Below are positions 27,559-35,863 of a stretch of 64,000 bases of DNA, one piece after another. Origin of the DNA: Brevibacillus panacihumi W25 (lineage in GTDB: Bacteria > Bacillota > Bacilli > Brevibacillales > Brevibacillaceae); the NCBI RefSeq assembly GCF_000503775.1, contig NZ_KI629785.1, positions 1,177,501 through 1,241,500 on the forward strand, written 5' to 3'. The notes beneath the pieces are model-generated. The model was given only the letters and a program-made list of their open reading frames with translations, was not told where the DNA came from and searched no databases. The stretch's first letter is position 1. The number at the start of each line of letters is the position of its first letter. A program made the translations under genes and the position numbers.

Positions 27559-28380
27559 CTACCCAAGCTTCGCGTATTCATAAACTGCTTTGCCGATGCT
27601 GCCGAGCGTATGCAAGGCTTCTTCCGCCTCCACGTCCTGCGACAAAGCGGTGATCGCAAAACAGCGGCCCTGTACGTACAACAGACCTGCGTCATGCTGC
27701 CTTCCCGTATCCCAGCCTGACTTGCAGGCTATCTCCCAGTCTGTCGCAAGCATTTCCTTGCCTATTCCATCATCAGCCACCGGTAAAAGCGAAGGCAAAC
27801 CGTTGCGGAATTGCTGCTTTTTCATGATGTCGACCATCTCTTCACAGGCCTTTGCCGAAAGAAAGCGTCCTGCTCCGAGCCGACTCAGCATGGTTGTGAC
27901 ATCTCGAGCCGTGATCGTATTGTTCCCCGGATTGTCGGCCGGGTAGATCATCAGCTTGCGGACGTATCGACTTTCCTTCATCCCCAACTCGCGCATCGTT
28001 TGCTCGATCCGCTCTTTCCCAACCAGATCGATCAGAATATTGGTAGCGGTGTTGTCGCTTTGGATAATCATCAGGGTTGCCAGCTCGCGAATCGAGAGTC
28101 GCAGTCCGGGAGACAGAGCGAAGAGCATCCCGGAGCCGTGCACCATATCCTCCCGTCTGAGCGCCAGCCGATCTTCGAGGGAAAATTCGCCCTGCCAAGC
28201 AGCAGCAAACACCGCTGCCATAATCGGAACCTTAATGACGCTCTCTGCGATAAAAGACTGATCGGGAAGATGCTCAAAGCAGATGCCTTGTCCTATTTCC
28301 TCGACTACAATTCCCCACGTTCCCTTCGCATCTTCGACAATCTGTGATAGCTGCTTTTTCAATCCCTCTGCCTGTTGCAT
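27559..28380 (-). CDS. Class A beta-lactamase-like serine hydrolase without signal peptide
   Basis: 273 residues of the penicillin-binding-protein/beta-lactamase fold. The catalytic Ser-Lys is in ESVIKVP (SxxK), the second motif is SDN in IIQSDNTATN and the third is KSG in IACKSGWD. No signal peptide or lipobox is present, so the protein should stay in the cytoplasm, unlike true secreted beta-lactamases. Related intracellular members are esterases or act on amides. Resistance is therefore not assumed. ATG follows GAGGGGGGC. Confidence 0.82.
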   Translation of the reverse strand: MQQAEGLKKQLSQIVEDAKGTWGIVVEEIGQGICFEHLPDQSFIAESVIKVPIMAAVFAAAWQGEFSLEDRLALRREDMVHGSGMLFALSPGLRLSIRELATLMIIQSDNTATNILIDLVGKERIEQTMRELGMKESRYVRKLMIYPADNPGNNTITARDVTTMLSRLGAGRFLSAKACEEMVDIMKKQQFRNGLPSLLPVADDGIGKEMLATDWEIACKSGWDTGRQHDAGLLYVQGRCFAITALSQDVEAEEALHTLGSIGKAVYEYAKLG

Positions 28381-28412
28381 GAAGCCCCCCTCTTTCTATA
28401 TGAATTTTTTAC

Positions 28413-28775
28413 CTAGATCGTCGGGAGATCCGACACCGTCCGTTCATTTACCTGGTTTCCGGTATTCAGCGTCGTTTTCGGCTCCAGCAGCAGGACATGA
28501 GCTTCTTCCTCTGCGACTGGCATATGCTCCACACCTTTTGGAACGATGAGAAACTCGCCTTCTTCCAACCAGACATCGCGGTCCCGAAATTTGATCAGCA
28601 GTCTGCCTTTGACTACCAGAAACAGCTCATCTTCATGCTCATGGTGGTGCCAGACGAATTCCCCTTTGAATTTAGCGAGTTTTACATAGGAATCATTGAT
28701 CTCCCCGGCAATTCGCGGGCTCCAGTATTCGTGAAACAGCGAAAATTTTTGCTTCAGATTTACCTTTTCCAACAT
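28413..28775 (-). CDS. Cupin-domain protein
   Basis: A 120-residue single-domain cupin. Metal-binding motif 1 is HHHEHEDELFLVVKGRLLI (residues 43-61) and motif 2 is EGEFLIVPKGVEHMPVA. Small cupins of this form bind a divalent metal and may be sugar or amino-acid isomerases or oxygenases; the role is not determined. ATG follows AAAGGGTG. It is separated from the mhq operon by a strong terminator. Confidence 0.8.
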   Translation of the reverse strand: MLEKVNLKQKFSLFHEYWSPRIAGEINDSYVKLAKFKGEFVWHHHEHEDELFLVVKGRLLIKFRDRDVWLEEGEFLIVPKGVEHMPVAEEEAHVLLLEPKTTLNTGNQVNERTVSDLPTI

Positions 28776-28821
28776 TCGTCACCCTTTCTTACTATTCTTC
28801 CATTATAAACGGACAGCCCAT

Positions 28822-28856
28822 AAAAAAAAGGAACCCTTTGGAAAAAGAGTTCCTTT
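28822..28856 (-). terminator. Terminator of the mhqN-mhqO-mhqD operon
   Basis: On the minus strand AAAGGAACTCTTT pairs with AAAGGGTTCCTTT and is followed by a T-run of eight. Confidence 0.85.
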
Positions 28857-28870
28857 ACATGTAAGCTTGT

Positions 28871-29482
28871 TCATGCGATGAAATTCTTCGCAAACCAGGC
28901 AGCGGACGCCCGCACTTCTCCCTCTGTAAGCTGATGTCCGTACATCTCCCAATGCAGATTTACGGAAGCACCAGCCTCTTCCAAGAGACGCGACAGCTCC
29001 TCTGTCTCTGGCAATGGACAAATCGGGTCGTTTTTGCCTGCTCCGATAAAGATCGGGATTCCAGACAGATCCGGCAAGGAAATTCCTCTGCGCGGGACCA
29101 TCGGATGATAGAGGATCGCTCCTCTCAACGCGTTTTCATAGTGGAAGAGCAGGCTCCCGGCGATATTGGCGCCATTGGAGTAGCCGACCGCCACGATATT
29201 CTCCCGGTCAAACTCGTATTCGGCAGCCGCCTGGTCGAGAAAAGCCTGCAGCTCCTCGGTCCGAAAAATCAGGTCCTGCTCGTCAAATACCCCTTCCGCC
29301 AAGCGTCTGAAGAAACGCGACATCCCATTCTCCAGAACATTTCCACGGACGCTGAGAACGGATGAACCGGGATGAATCATCGGGGCGAGAGACAGCATAT
29401 CGCGTTCGTTGCCGCCCGTTCCATGCAACAGCAGCAAGACGGGAGCTTTTGCATCGCTCCCCTTTTGAAAAAGGTGAATCAT
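28871..29482 (-). CDS. mhqD: Carboxylesterase/phospholipase-type hydrolase, MhqD-like
   Basis: A 203-residue alpha/beta hydrolase with LLLLHGTGGNERD, nucleophile motif AVGYSNGANIAGSL, acid in FIGAGKNDPICP and His in MYGHQLTEGE. It is the third gene of a nitroreductase-dioxygenase-hydrolase operon identical in order to Bacillus subtilis mhqNOD, which is induced by methylhydroquinone and other electrophiles. Its ATG overlaps the mhqO stop by four bases. Confidence 0.85.
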   Translation of the reverse strand: MIHLFQKGSDAKAPVLLLLHGTGGNERDMLSLAPMIHPGSSVLSVRGNVLENGMSRFFRRLAEGVFDEQDLIFRTEELQAFLDQAAAEYEFDRENIVAVGYSNGANIAGSLLFHYENALRGAILYHPMVPRRGISLPDLSGIPIFIGAGKNDPICPLPETEELSRLLEEAGASVNLHWEMYGHQLTEGEVRASAAWFAKNFIA

Positions 29483-30429
29483 GCCCGATCCTCCTCCAAG
29501 ACACGTACTTCAAACGGCAGCAAGCCTTGCTCGATACGGGTCCGATACGGTTCATACCATTCGGGGAGCATCAGTTTTTCTCCCAGGCTCTCCATCGGTT
29601 CATCCAAAGCAAATCCTGGAGGATCTGTAGCGATCTCAAACAAGATTCCGCCGTTCTCACGGAAGTATACCGCATTGAAATACTGGCGGTCGACGATATC
29701 CGTAGGATGCAGACCGTAGCGGCCAACATTCTCCTGCCATTGTCGGTGATCCTGATCATCCTTTGCCCGCCAAGCGATGTGATGAACGGTTCCGGCCCCT
29801 TCCTGCCCGCGTGGCATGGGAGCTGCATTGATATCAATCACATTGCCCAAATCGCCAACGGCACGGAAACGGACCAATCCTTCCTCTTCTGCCACTCTTT
29901 CCATCCCCATCAGATTCTCCAGCACATGCATCGTCTTCTCCGGCTGCAGGCTGTACAGAATGGCTCCGCCAAAGCCTTTGATCGCCTTGTCGGCAGGCAC
30001 GCCACCGAACGACCACTTGCTTGCCGGCCCCTCCTCGCGCTCTACGATTTCCAGCTGCAAGCCGTCTTTGTCTTGGAATTGCAAATACGTTTCACCAAAC
30101 CGCTGAATGCGGTAGTAAGACATCTTGAACTTGCGCAAGCGCTCTTCCCAAAAGGATAATGCCCCCATGGGAACGACAAAGGTGGTATACCCGACCTGCC
30201 CTCCGCCGACCTTGCCCAAGCGTGCCTCCGGCCAAGGAAAGAAGGTCATCGCAGTACCTGGGCTGCCAGCTTCGTTGCCGAAGTACAAGTGATAAACATC
30301 CGGCGCATCAAAATTGATTGTTTTTTTCACCAGACGCAAGCCGAGAAATCCGGCGTAAAAGTCGACGTTTTTTTGCGGATGCGTTACAAAAGCCGTAATG
30401 TGATGTATTCCTGAAGTCTGTTGTTTCAT
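29479..30429 (-). CDS. mhqO: Ring-cleaving extradiol dioxygenase, MhqO-like
   Basis: 316 residues with two vicinal-oxygen-chelate (glyoxalase) modules. The N-terminal module starts GIHHITAFVTHPQKNVDFYAGFLGLRLVKKT and the C-terminal one around GTVHHIAWRAKDDQDHRQW. The metal-binding His residues and final Glu (GGILFEIATDPPGFALDE) are present. The family opens hydroquinone rings for detoxification. Sits between mhqN and mhqD in one operon. Confidence 0.9.
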   Translation of the reverse strand: MKQQTSGIHHITAFVTHPQKNVDFYAGFLGLRLVKKTINFDAPDVYHLYFGNEAGSPGTAMTFFPWPEARLGKVGGGQVGYTTFVVPMGALSFWEERLRKFKMSYYRIQRFGETYLQFQDKDGLQLEIVEREEGPASKWSFGGVPADKAIKGFGGAILYSLQPEKTMHVLENLMGMERVAEEEGLVRFRAVGDLGNVIDINAAPMPRGQEGAGTVHHIAWRAKDDQDHRQWQENVGRYGLHPTDIVDRQYFNAVYFRENGGILFEIATDPPGFALDEPMESLGEKLMLPEWYEPYRTRIEQGLLPFEVRVLEEDRA

Positions 30430-30456
30430 CTTAGTACCAACCTTTCACTATGATTT

Positions 30457-31086
30457 TCACTGAAATGCGTTGTAGCTGACGAACTCTCCTATCGGTTTGC
30501 GATAGCCCCTCACTCGTTGGGAGGAGAGATCCTCCTTGCCGATGGTGATCATCAATACCGGCTCATACGTATCCGGGATGTTTAGGTGTTTGCTTACCTC
30601 TACGGGATCAAACCCGATCATCGGGCAGGTATCCCACCCTTTGTCCTTCGCCGCCAGCATGAACAGCATGGCAGACAAACTGGCATTGCGGATTGCCTCG
30701 TCGTGCAGAAACGATTCGCCTCTGCTTTCATAAAAAGAGGTGACAGAGGATACGGTATGATCATATTCCTGTTTACTGAGAATCCCTAGCTGCAAAAGCC
30801 CCTCGTTCACCTTGCCAACATTCTGATAGGCCATTTTGTTGCCTAATACAAGGATGACAGCAGATGCCGTTTTGACCTTATATTGCCTGTTCGCCGCTTC
30901 AAACATGCGCTCTTTCATCTCCGGAGAATCGACTACAAGATAATGAGTATGCTGGAGATTAAAGGCGGTCGGGGCGAACTTGACATCCGAGAAGATTGCG
31001 TCCAGGTCCTCGCGTGAAATCTTCACATCAGGCAAAAATTTATTCGCTGATCTTCGCATGCGGATGAGGCCGGAAAAGTCGTTCAT
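30457..31086 (-). CDS. mhqN: NAD(P)H nitroreductase/quinone reductase, MhqN-like
   Basis: 209 residues of the FMN-dependent nitroreductase family with the FMN-binding start IRMRRSANKF and downstream ISREDLDAIFSDVKFAPTAFNLQHTHYLVV. It presumably reduces quinones or nitroaromatics. ATG 31086 is preferred over the GTG at 31095 because GAGAGGAAG lies 8 bases before it. It is the first gene after the MhqR-type boxes. Confidence 0.88.
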   Translation of the reverse strand: MNDFSGLIRMRRSANKFLPDVKISREDLDAIFSDVKFAPTAFNLQHTHYLVVDSPEMKERMFEAANRQYKVKTASAVILVLGNKMAYQNVGKVNEGLLQLGILSKQEYDHTVSSVTSFYESRGESFLHDEAIRNASLSAMLFMLAAKDKGWDTCPMIGFDPVEVSKHLNIPDTYEPVLMITIGKEDLSSQRVRGYRKPIGEFVSYNAFQ

Positions 31087-31122
31087 AGACTGCACTTCCT
31101 CTCAAACCAATTCGTTGTTAAT

Positions 31123-31138
31123 ATCTCTAATTTGTGAT
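31123..31138. promoter_or_regulatory. MhqR-type operator, proximal
   Basis: ATCTCTAATTTGTGAT resembles the MhqR inverted repeat (ATCT...AGAT around an AATT core). It lies 37 bases before the mhqN start. Confidence 0.6.
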
Positions 31139-31152
31139 TTCTAACAAAAAAC

Positions 31153-31168
31153 ATCTCAAATTTAAGAT
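31153..31168. promoter_or_regulatory. MhqR-type operator, distal
   Basis: ATCTCAAATTTAAGAT is an inverted repeat of the same form as the proximal box and starts directly next to the -10 element, as expected for a repressor site. Confidence 0.7.
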
Positions 31169-31169
31169 A

Positions 31170-31198
31170 ATTGTATGCCAGACTCTTCCGGTTGTCAA
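31170..31198 (-). promoter_or_regulatory. Sigma-A promoter of the mhq operon
   Basis: Minus-strand TTGACA (31193-31198) and TACAAT (31170-31175) are 17 bases apart; the distal operator abuts the -10 box. Confidence 0.75.
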
Positions 31199-31236
31199 CA
31201 CCTGAAGACATGACGATGCCTGCAAAATAAGAAGAA

Positions 31237-31278
31237 AAAACTCTCAGCCGCGACATAACAGGCAGGCTGAGAGTTTTT
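31237..31278. terminator. Terminator after nadR
   Basis: AAAACTCTCAGCC and GGCTGAGAGTTTT arms enclose a 15-base loop. A- and T-runs on either side let it work in both directions. Confidence 0.8.
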
Positions 31279-31290
31279 CATTACATGATT

Positions 31291-32352
31291 TTATTTCATT
31301 TCATGATTCTTTACGACTGGCCGACCCAGCAGTTCATTGACGTGAACCATCGCCTGCTCGAGACGTTCTTGGTAGTTTCCTGAAATGCTGTGATAACGCA
31401 CTCCAAACTCCTCCAGCAATTCCTTGAGCAGGCGATTGTTCTCTTGCCGCACCTGCTCTTCGCCAAAGGAACGGGTGCCGTCATCGACCCATTCCACATC
31501 CGGCTCCAGAAACAGCCAAAAATCGTATTGCTGCAACCGCGCAATCTCATCCAGAATCGGCTGTCTTTTGCCCACATAGAGCTTGGAAAAATACTGCGTC
31601 ACAATCGCTTCCGTATCGATGAACAGGACCTTGTTGGCTTTGGCCCCCTGGACCTTTTCGTGATATTTGTGTTCAAACGCAATCTCGGGATAATCCTCTG
31701 GAAGCGTAATATCTTCACAGTTGCCCAACCGCTCGTAGTACGTTCGTCCCCACTCCTCCACGTAAGTCGTGTTGTACAGGTTGGCGAGATTGCGTACCAG
31801 CGTGGACTTTCCGCAGCTCTCCGTCCCTACCACGACCACTTTTTTCACAAAGTGGGGCTGGACGATCGCGGGCAGCATGTTCCAATGCTTCAGGACGCCT
31901 TCCTTGCGCAGCATGGAGCCGGAGATGGGGTAGACTTCGCGTTTCGGGTCGATCAGGATGTGCTGTGCATCTGGATATAACTCCCCAAAAATAGGCGTGT
32001 ACGCCGTCTCGGAGCTGAATACCGCATCCAGTGGCTTGCCAATCGCAGCCAGAATTCCTTGGGCGCCGATATGCCAATCTGCCATCTCGCCCGTCTCGGG
32101 CTGGTGGACTGCATGGACGTGAACATGCGGCATGTCTTTCGTCAATTGCGTCCACCAGCGCAAGCGGACCCGCACCGGAATATAAGGGATGCAGCCGTCT
32201 TCACACAGCTTTTGCTCATAGGCTTCGTCATACGTCACGATGACATGCAGTTCATCCACCATGGTCGACGCTCGTATCATCGCATACACATGCCCCATGT
32301 GCGGGCAGGGAAGGAATTTCCCTCCGTACATGCCAACCGTGCCGGGTTTCAT
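31291..32352 (-). CDS. nadR: NadR-type bifunctional NMN adenylyltransferase/ribosylnicotinamide kinase
   Basis: 353 residues. The N-terminal nucleotidyltransferase domain has MYGGKFLPCPHMGHV (GxFxPxHxGH) and ISGSMLRK. The C-terminal kinase domain starts near 168 with Walker A VVVGTESCGKSTL and contains VLFIDTEAIVT and the YDFWLFLEPDVEWVDDGTR segment. It turns nicotinamide riboside into NMN and then NAD. No N-terminal helix-turn-helix repressor domain is present; regulation is supplied by NrtR. The start codon overlaps the pnuC stop by four bases. Confidence 0.9.
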   Translation of the reverse strand: MKPGTVGMYGGKFLPCPHMGHVYAMIRASTMVDELHVIVTYDEAYEQKLCEDGCIPYIPVRVRLRWWTQLTKDMPHVHVHAVHQPETGEMADWHIGAQGILAAIGKPLDAVFSSETAYTPIFGELYPDAQHILIDPKREVYPISGSMLRKEGVLKHWNMLPAIVQPHFVKKVVVVGTESCGKSTLVRNLANLYNTTYVEEWGRTYYERLGNCEDITLPEDYPEIAFEHKYHEKVQGAKANKVLFIDTEAIVTQYFSKLYVGKRQPILDEIARLQQYDFWLFLEPDVEWVDDGTRSFGEEQVRQENNRLLKELLEEFGVRYHSISGNYQERLEQAMVHVNELLGRPVVKNHEMK

Positions 32353-33047
32353 TGGGAGTGCACCTCTTCCTGTTTCTGGACCTTGCTCAATTTAATCCAG
32401 TTGTAATAGCCGTAGATCGAGTTCACGAGGAAAGCGGACCACATGACGACCATGTTCATGTCATTGCCGCCCTGCTTGATCAGTGTCACAACCCACAGCG
32501 AAATGGAGAGGACATTGACCGCGATCCAGAGTGCCCATTGCTCGGCGTATCGCTTCAGCATCAGAATCTGCGCAAGCACCGACAGCACAACAGCGGCTGA
32601 ATCCAATCGAACCTCCTGACCGCCGATGACATGCAACAGCTCAGCGTAGAGAATGCTGCCGACAACCGCGATGAGGATAAGGATCATCCAGCCTTTTTTA
32701 GTCAGGCGCTTGACCGCGACATCTTCTCCCTGAATGCTGGTTTGGGTGCGATGGCGGGACCACATGTACAAGCCGACGAATTGGGCGGGAAAATAAAACA
32801 GACCGTTGAGCATCGCTTCTCCATACAGCGAATAACCGAACGAAATGTATGCGTACGTGCCCGTCTGTATGATCCCGAAGTAGTAATTGGAGATTTTTCC
32901 CTTGGCGACCAAGACCACGCAAAGCATTCCAGATAAAGAAGAAATCAGACCAAGCAACGAATCTTCAAAGGCAAAGAACAGATAAATATTTACGATGGTG
33001 AACAGTACGAGCCAAATCTTTTCAAACAAAGTCCAATCCTTCAACAT
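32349..33047 (-). CDS. pnuC: Nicotinamide riboside transporter PnuC
   Basis: 232 residues, about seven membrane helices, including SNYYFGIIQTGTYAYISFGYSLYGE and the W-rich QWALWIAVNVLSISLWV stretch typical of PnuC carriers. It takes up nicotinamide riboside by facilitated diffusion, trapped by the NadR kinase encoded next. The ATG follows GGGGAGG. It is the middle gene of nrtR-pnuC-nadR. Confidence 0.9.
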   Translation of the reverse strand: MLKDWTLFEKIWLVLFTIVNIYLFFAFEDSLLGLISSLSGMLCVVLVAKGKISNYYFGIIQTGTYAYISFGYSLYGEAMLNGLFYFPAQFVGLYMWSRHRTQTSIQGEDVAVKRLTKKGWMILILIAVVGSILYAELLHVIGGQEVRLDSAAVVLSVLAQILMLKRYAEQWALWIAVNVLSISLWVVTLIKQGGNDMNMVVMWSAFLVNSIYGYYNWIKLSKVQKQEEVHSQ

Positions 33048-33079
33048 CGAAACAACCTCCCCGTTGTTTGCAAATATCG

Positions 33080-33970
33080 TTACAATTCATCGTCCCATGT
33101 CGGATTGTAGCGGTACAGCTTTGACGGACGATGCCCTGCATTGCGGCGGATGTGATTGGTTTCCAGCACCTTATCCGCTACTTTGCGGCGGAAGGCAGCC
33201 GCCAGCAGTTCTTTGCCCAGGATCACTTCAAACACCTGCTGCAAATCAGACAATGTGAAATACTCGGGCAGCAGGTGAAACGCGATGTCGGTGTAATCCA
33301 CCTTGTTGCGCAGCCTTTCCAGCGCATACACAATCATTTTGGCATGGTCGAAAGCGAGGTTGTGCGCTTCCTCGATTTCCTGCACGACCTTGGAGTGTCC
33401 ATGCTCCACGATTTTGGTCGTTTTCACTGTCGCGGTCGCCGCATCCGCGCCGCTGCCCAGGCGCAGCTCCACCCACTTTTCGATCATGAAGCCATTTTCC
33501 GTAACTGTGGTCTTCTTTTGTGTCCAGTGGTCTGAGACGTGGAACCATTTCGCATCCTCCGTCCCTTCTCCCGACTGCAAGGGATAGAGGTCGCTGTTGA
33601 TCAGGGCCATGTAGGAACAGCTGATCACGCGCGTTCGCGGATCTCTGCCAATATCTCCCCACGTGTACAGCTGCTCCAGGTAGACATCCCGAAGACCCGT
33701 CTCTTTTTCCAACACCCGGATCGCAGCTTCATCAATGCTCTCGTGCGCGGAGACAAATCCCCCCGGCAATGCCCACTGCCCCAAAAATGGATGCTCCTTG
33801 CGCTTGATCAAAAGAATTTTCAGCGATTTGTCTGAACGTTTGCGGTAGTTCTCAGACTCCTCCTCCGTGACAGTGAAGAGCAGCATATCCACGGACACGG
33901 AAGGACGTACGTATTGATTGACATCATACTCCTTGAGGAACATTTGCTCCGCAGAATGGTTTTCACTCAT
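33080..33970 (-). CDS. nrtR: NrtR-type Nudix transcriptional regulator of NAD metabolism
   Basis: 296 residues. The N-terminal Nudix domain has GGFVSAHESIDEAAIRVLEKETGL, a degenerate Nudix box: the REXXEE core is replaced by LEKETG, with several catalytic acids kept. The C-terminal winged helix ends RRNAGHRPSKLYRYNP, characteristic of NrtR. These regulators sense ADP-ribose and control NAD salvage and uptake genes. It is autoregulated if it binds the palindrome at 33984-34008. Confidence 0.85.
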   Translation of the reverse strand: MSENHSAEQMFLKEYDVNQYVRPSVSVDMLLFTVTEEESENYRKRSDKSLKILLIKRKEHPFLGQWALPGGFVSAHESIDEAAIRVLEKETGLRDVYLEQLYTWGDIGRDPRTRVISCSYMALINSDLYPLQSGEGTEDAKWFHVSDHWTQKKTTVTENGFMIEKWVELRLGSGADAATATVKTTKIVEHGHSKVVQEIEEAHNLAFDHAKMIVYALERLRNKVDYTDIAFHLLPEYFTLSDLQQVFEVILGKELLAAAFRRKVADKVLETNHIRRNAGHRPSKLYRYNPTWDDEL

Positions 33971-33983
33971 GTTATTACTCCTT

Positions 33984-34008
33984 TGTTATTATCATATTGT
34001 TAATAACA
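33984..34008. promoter_or_regulatory. nrtR: Probable NrtR operator and promoter region
   Basis: TGTTATTA and TAATAACA form a perfect 8-bp inverted repeat with a 9-base spacer, 14 bases before the nrtR start. It overlaps a minus-strand promoter-like TTAACA-17-TGATAA pair. Confidence 0.6.
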
Positions 34009-34057
34009 TTTTGTTAAAATGTTACTGCATGAATTTTCCTTTGTCAATCCGCTTTAT

Positions 34058-34089
34058 GAAAAAAATTCCCCGGAACTTTCCCGGGGAAT
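34058..34089 (-). terminator. Terminator of the aldehyde dehydrogenase gene
   Basis: TTCCCCGG/CCGGGGAA stem with a 6-base loop, followed on the minus strand by TTTTTTTC. Confidence 0.85.
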
Positions 34090-34101
34090 GAATGATCGAT
34101 G

Positions 34102-35556
34102 TTAAAACGGATATTCTCTTGGCTTGGTCTGGACGGAGATCCACTTGACGGTCGTGAACTCATGCAAGGCCCATTCCCCGCCGTAACGGCCCAATCCAGA
34201 AGCTTTTTCGCCGCCAAAGGCAACGATTGGCTCATCATTGACTCCCTGGTCGTTGACGTGGATCATGCCTGTCTCGATCTGTTGCGCTACCTCGACGCCA
34301 TGCTCGATGGACCCTGCATGCACCGCACCGCTCAAGCCGTATTCGCTGTCATTAGCCACCCGAATCGCCTCTTCCTCGCTGTCCACGGCGATGACACCGA
34401 CCACTGGTCCGAAGATTTCCTCCTGGGCGATCGGCATATCGTTGGTTACATGAGAGAGAATCGTTGGCGCGAATACATTTCCTTCCACCTTCCCTTGCAA
34501 GGCGAACTTCGCCCCTGCGGCGATGCTGTCATCGATCAACTTTTGAATCCGCACCACTTGCTTGTTGTTGATCAGCGGGCCGACCACGACATCTGGATTG
34601 CGCGGATCGCCGTAGCGCAGACGGGAAGCCCGCTCTACAAACGCCTGCAGGAATGCGTCGTACACAGGACGTTCGACGATGATCCGGTTTAGCGACATGC
34701 AGATCTGGCCGCTGTTGAGAAATTTGCCGAACGCAGCTGAACCCGCCGCTCTGTCGATGTCTGCATCCTTGAGGACGATCATCACGTTGTTGCCGCCAAG
34801 CTCCAGCGCCACGCGCTTCAGGTGTTTACCACACAGCTCCCCGATGTGGCGTCCTACTGGCGTCGAGCCGGTAAAGGAGATGATGCGCGGGATCGGATGT
34901 TCCACGAAGGCATCTCCGATCTCGGAGCTTTTGCATACGGTCACATTGAGCAGTCCTTTGGGAATCCCGGCATCCTCGAAAAGTTTCCCTAAGAATAGCC
35001 CTCCCGAAATCATGGTTTGCAGATCCGGCTTCAAAACTACTCCATTTCCTGCTCCCAGCGCCGGAGCCAGCGAGCGCATGGTCAAATGAAAGGGAAAGTT
35101 GAACGGACTGATGATCCCGACGACACCTGCAGGTTTGTGGTAGATGCGGTTTTCTTTTCCCGGGATGACCGAAGGCATGATCTTGCCTTGCATGCGGATC
35201 GGAAAGGTAGCGGCTTCCTTGAGAATCCCCAATGCGGCATCCGCCTCGATATTGGCCTTCAACTGGGAGGCGCCGTTTTCCTCGACAAGAATCCGGACGA
35301 TCTCCTCCCGCCTTTCTTTCAGAAGCTCCGCAGCCCGCTCCATGACGGCGGACCGCTGATAGGCATTTACCTGTTCCCATTCCTTCTGCGCTTCCTTGGC
35401 TGCTCTGTACGCTTCGTCGATGTCTTCTTGATTGGCGAGACGAATCTGCGTCAAAACGCTTTGATCGTACGGGTTTTCATCGGTCGCGACTGTCTCGCTT
35501 TTCCCCTCCCGCCACTGTCCAGCGATAAACTGCTTGTTCCATTTTTCAAATGCCAT
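34102..35556 (-). CDS. NAD(P)-dependent aldehyde dehydrogenase
   Basis: 484 residues of the ALDH superfamily. The cofactor-binding stretch is SPFNFPFHLTMRSLAPALGAGNGVVLKP and FTGSTPVGRHI, the general base Glu is in LELGGNN and the catalytic Cys in FLNSGQICMSLNR. It resembles Bacillus YfmT and benzaldehyde/vanillin dehydrogenases. The ATG at 35556 is used; an upstream in-frame TTG is possible. It is monocistronic with its own terminator. Confidence 0.9.
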   Translation of the reverse strand: MAFEKWNKQFIAGQWREGKSETVATDENPYDQSVLTQIRLANQEDIDEAYRAAKEAQKEWEQVNAYQRSAVMERAAELLKERREEIVRILVEENGASQLKANIEADAALGILKEAATFPIRMQGKIMPSVIPGKENRIYHKPAGVVGIISPFNFPFHLTMRSLAPALGAGNGVVLKPDLQTMISGGLFLGKLFEDAGIPKGLLNVTVCKSSEIGDAFVEHPIPRIISFTGSTPVGRHIGELCGKHLKRVALELGGNNVMIVLKDADIDRAAGSAAFGKFLNSGQICMSLNRIIVERPVYDAFLQAFVERASRLRYGDPRNPDVVVGPLINNKQVVRIQKLIDDSIAAGAKFALQGKVEGNVFAPTILSHVTNDMPIAQEEIFGPVVGVIAVDSEEEAIRVANDSEYGLSGAVHAGSIEHGVEVAQQIETGMIHVNDQGVNDEPIVAFGGEKASGLGRYGGEWALHEFTTVKWISVQTKPREYPF

Positions 35557-35669
35557 GTGCAAGAAACACCCCGTCTATTGAATGTAAATGCGTGCTGTAG
35601 CTGCAAACTTCATCTACATTATGGTGCTTATCGCCTTTTTTATCCGCCCCACACGCCCGCCGATTGTAG

Positions 35670-35675
35670 TATAAT
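35670..35675 (+). promoter_or_regulatory. Probable -10 element of the que operon
   Basis: A perfect TATAAT preceded by TAG; the -35 is weak (TTTTTA-like). Transcription from here would include the palindrome and preQ1 riboswitch. Confidence 0.5.
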
Positions 35676-35730
35676 GACGAAGGGCAAGCAGACGCCTGCT
35701 CCACCACACGAAATCCATGCCTAGGCATGG

Positions 35731-35807
35731 GAGAGGTTCGCGAACTCCCTCTATAAAAAACTATTGTGGTAACAGTACCCAAACGGGGTATTGTTTTATT
35801 TGTTTTT
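35731..35807 (+). ncRNA. preQ1-I riboswitch with downstream terminator
   Basis: The aptamer (35731-35765) has the AGAGGTTC...CCCTCT stem and the A-rich tail ATAAAAAACTA of class I preQ1 aptamers, nearly identical to that of Bacillus subtilis queC. It is followed by a terminator at 35771-35807 (AACAGTACCC paired with GGGGTATTGTT, then a T-rich tail). Binding of preQ1 should favour termination and shut off queC-queD-queE-queF. Confidence 0.92.
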
Positions 35808-35863
35808 TATGAGCTTGTTCAAGAACTCTCTTTCTTCCACTTAACCAAAAGGAGATGGAGAGC

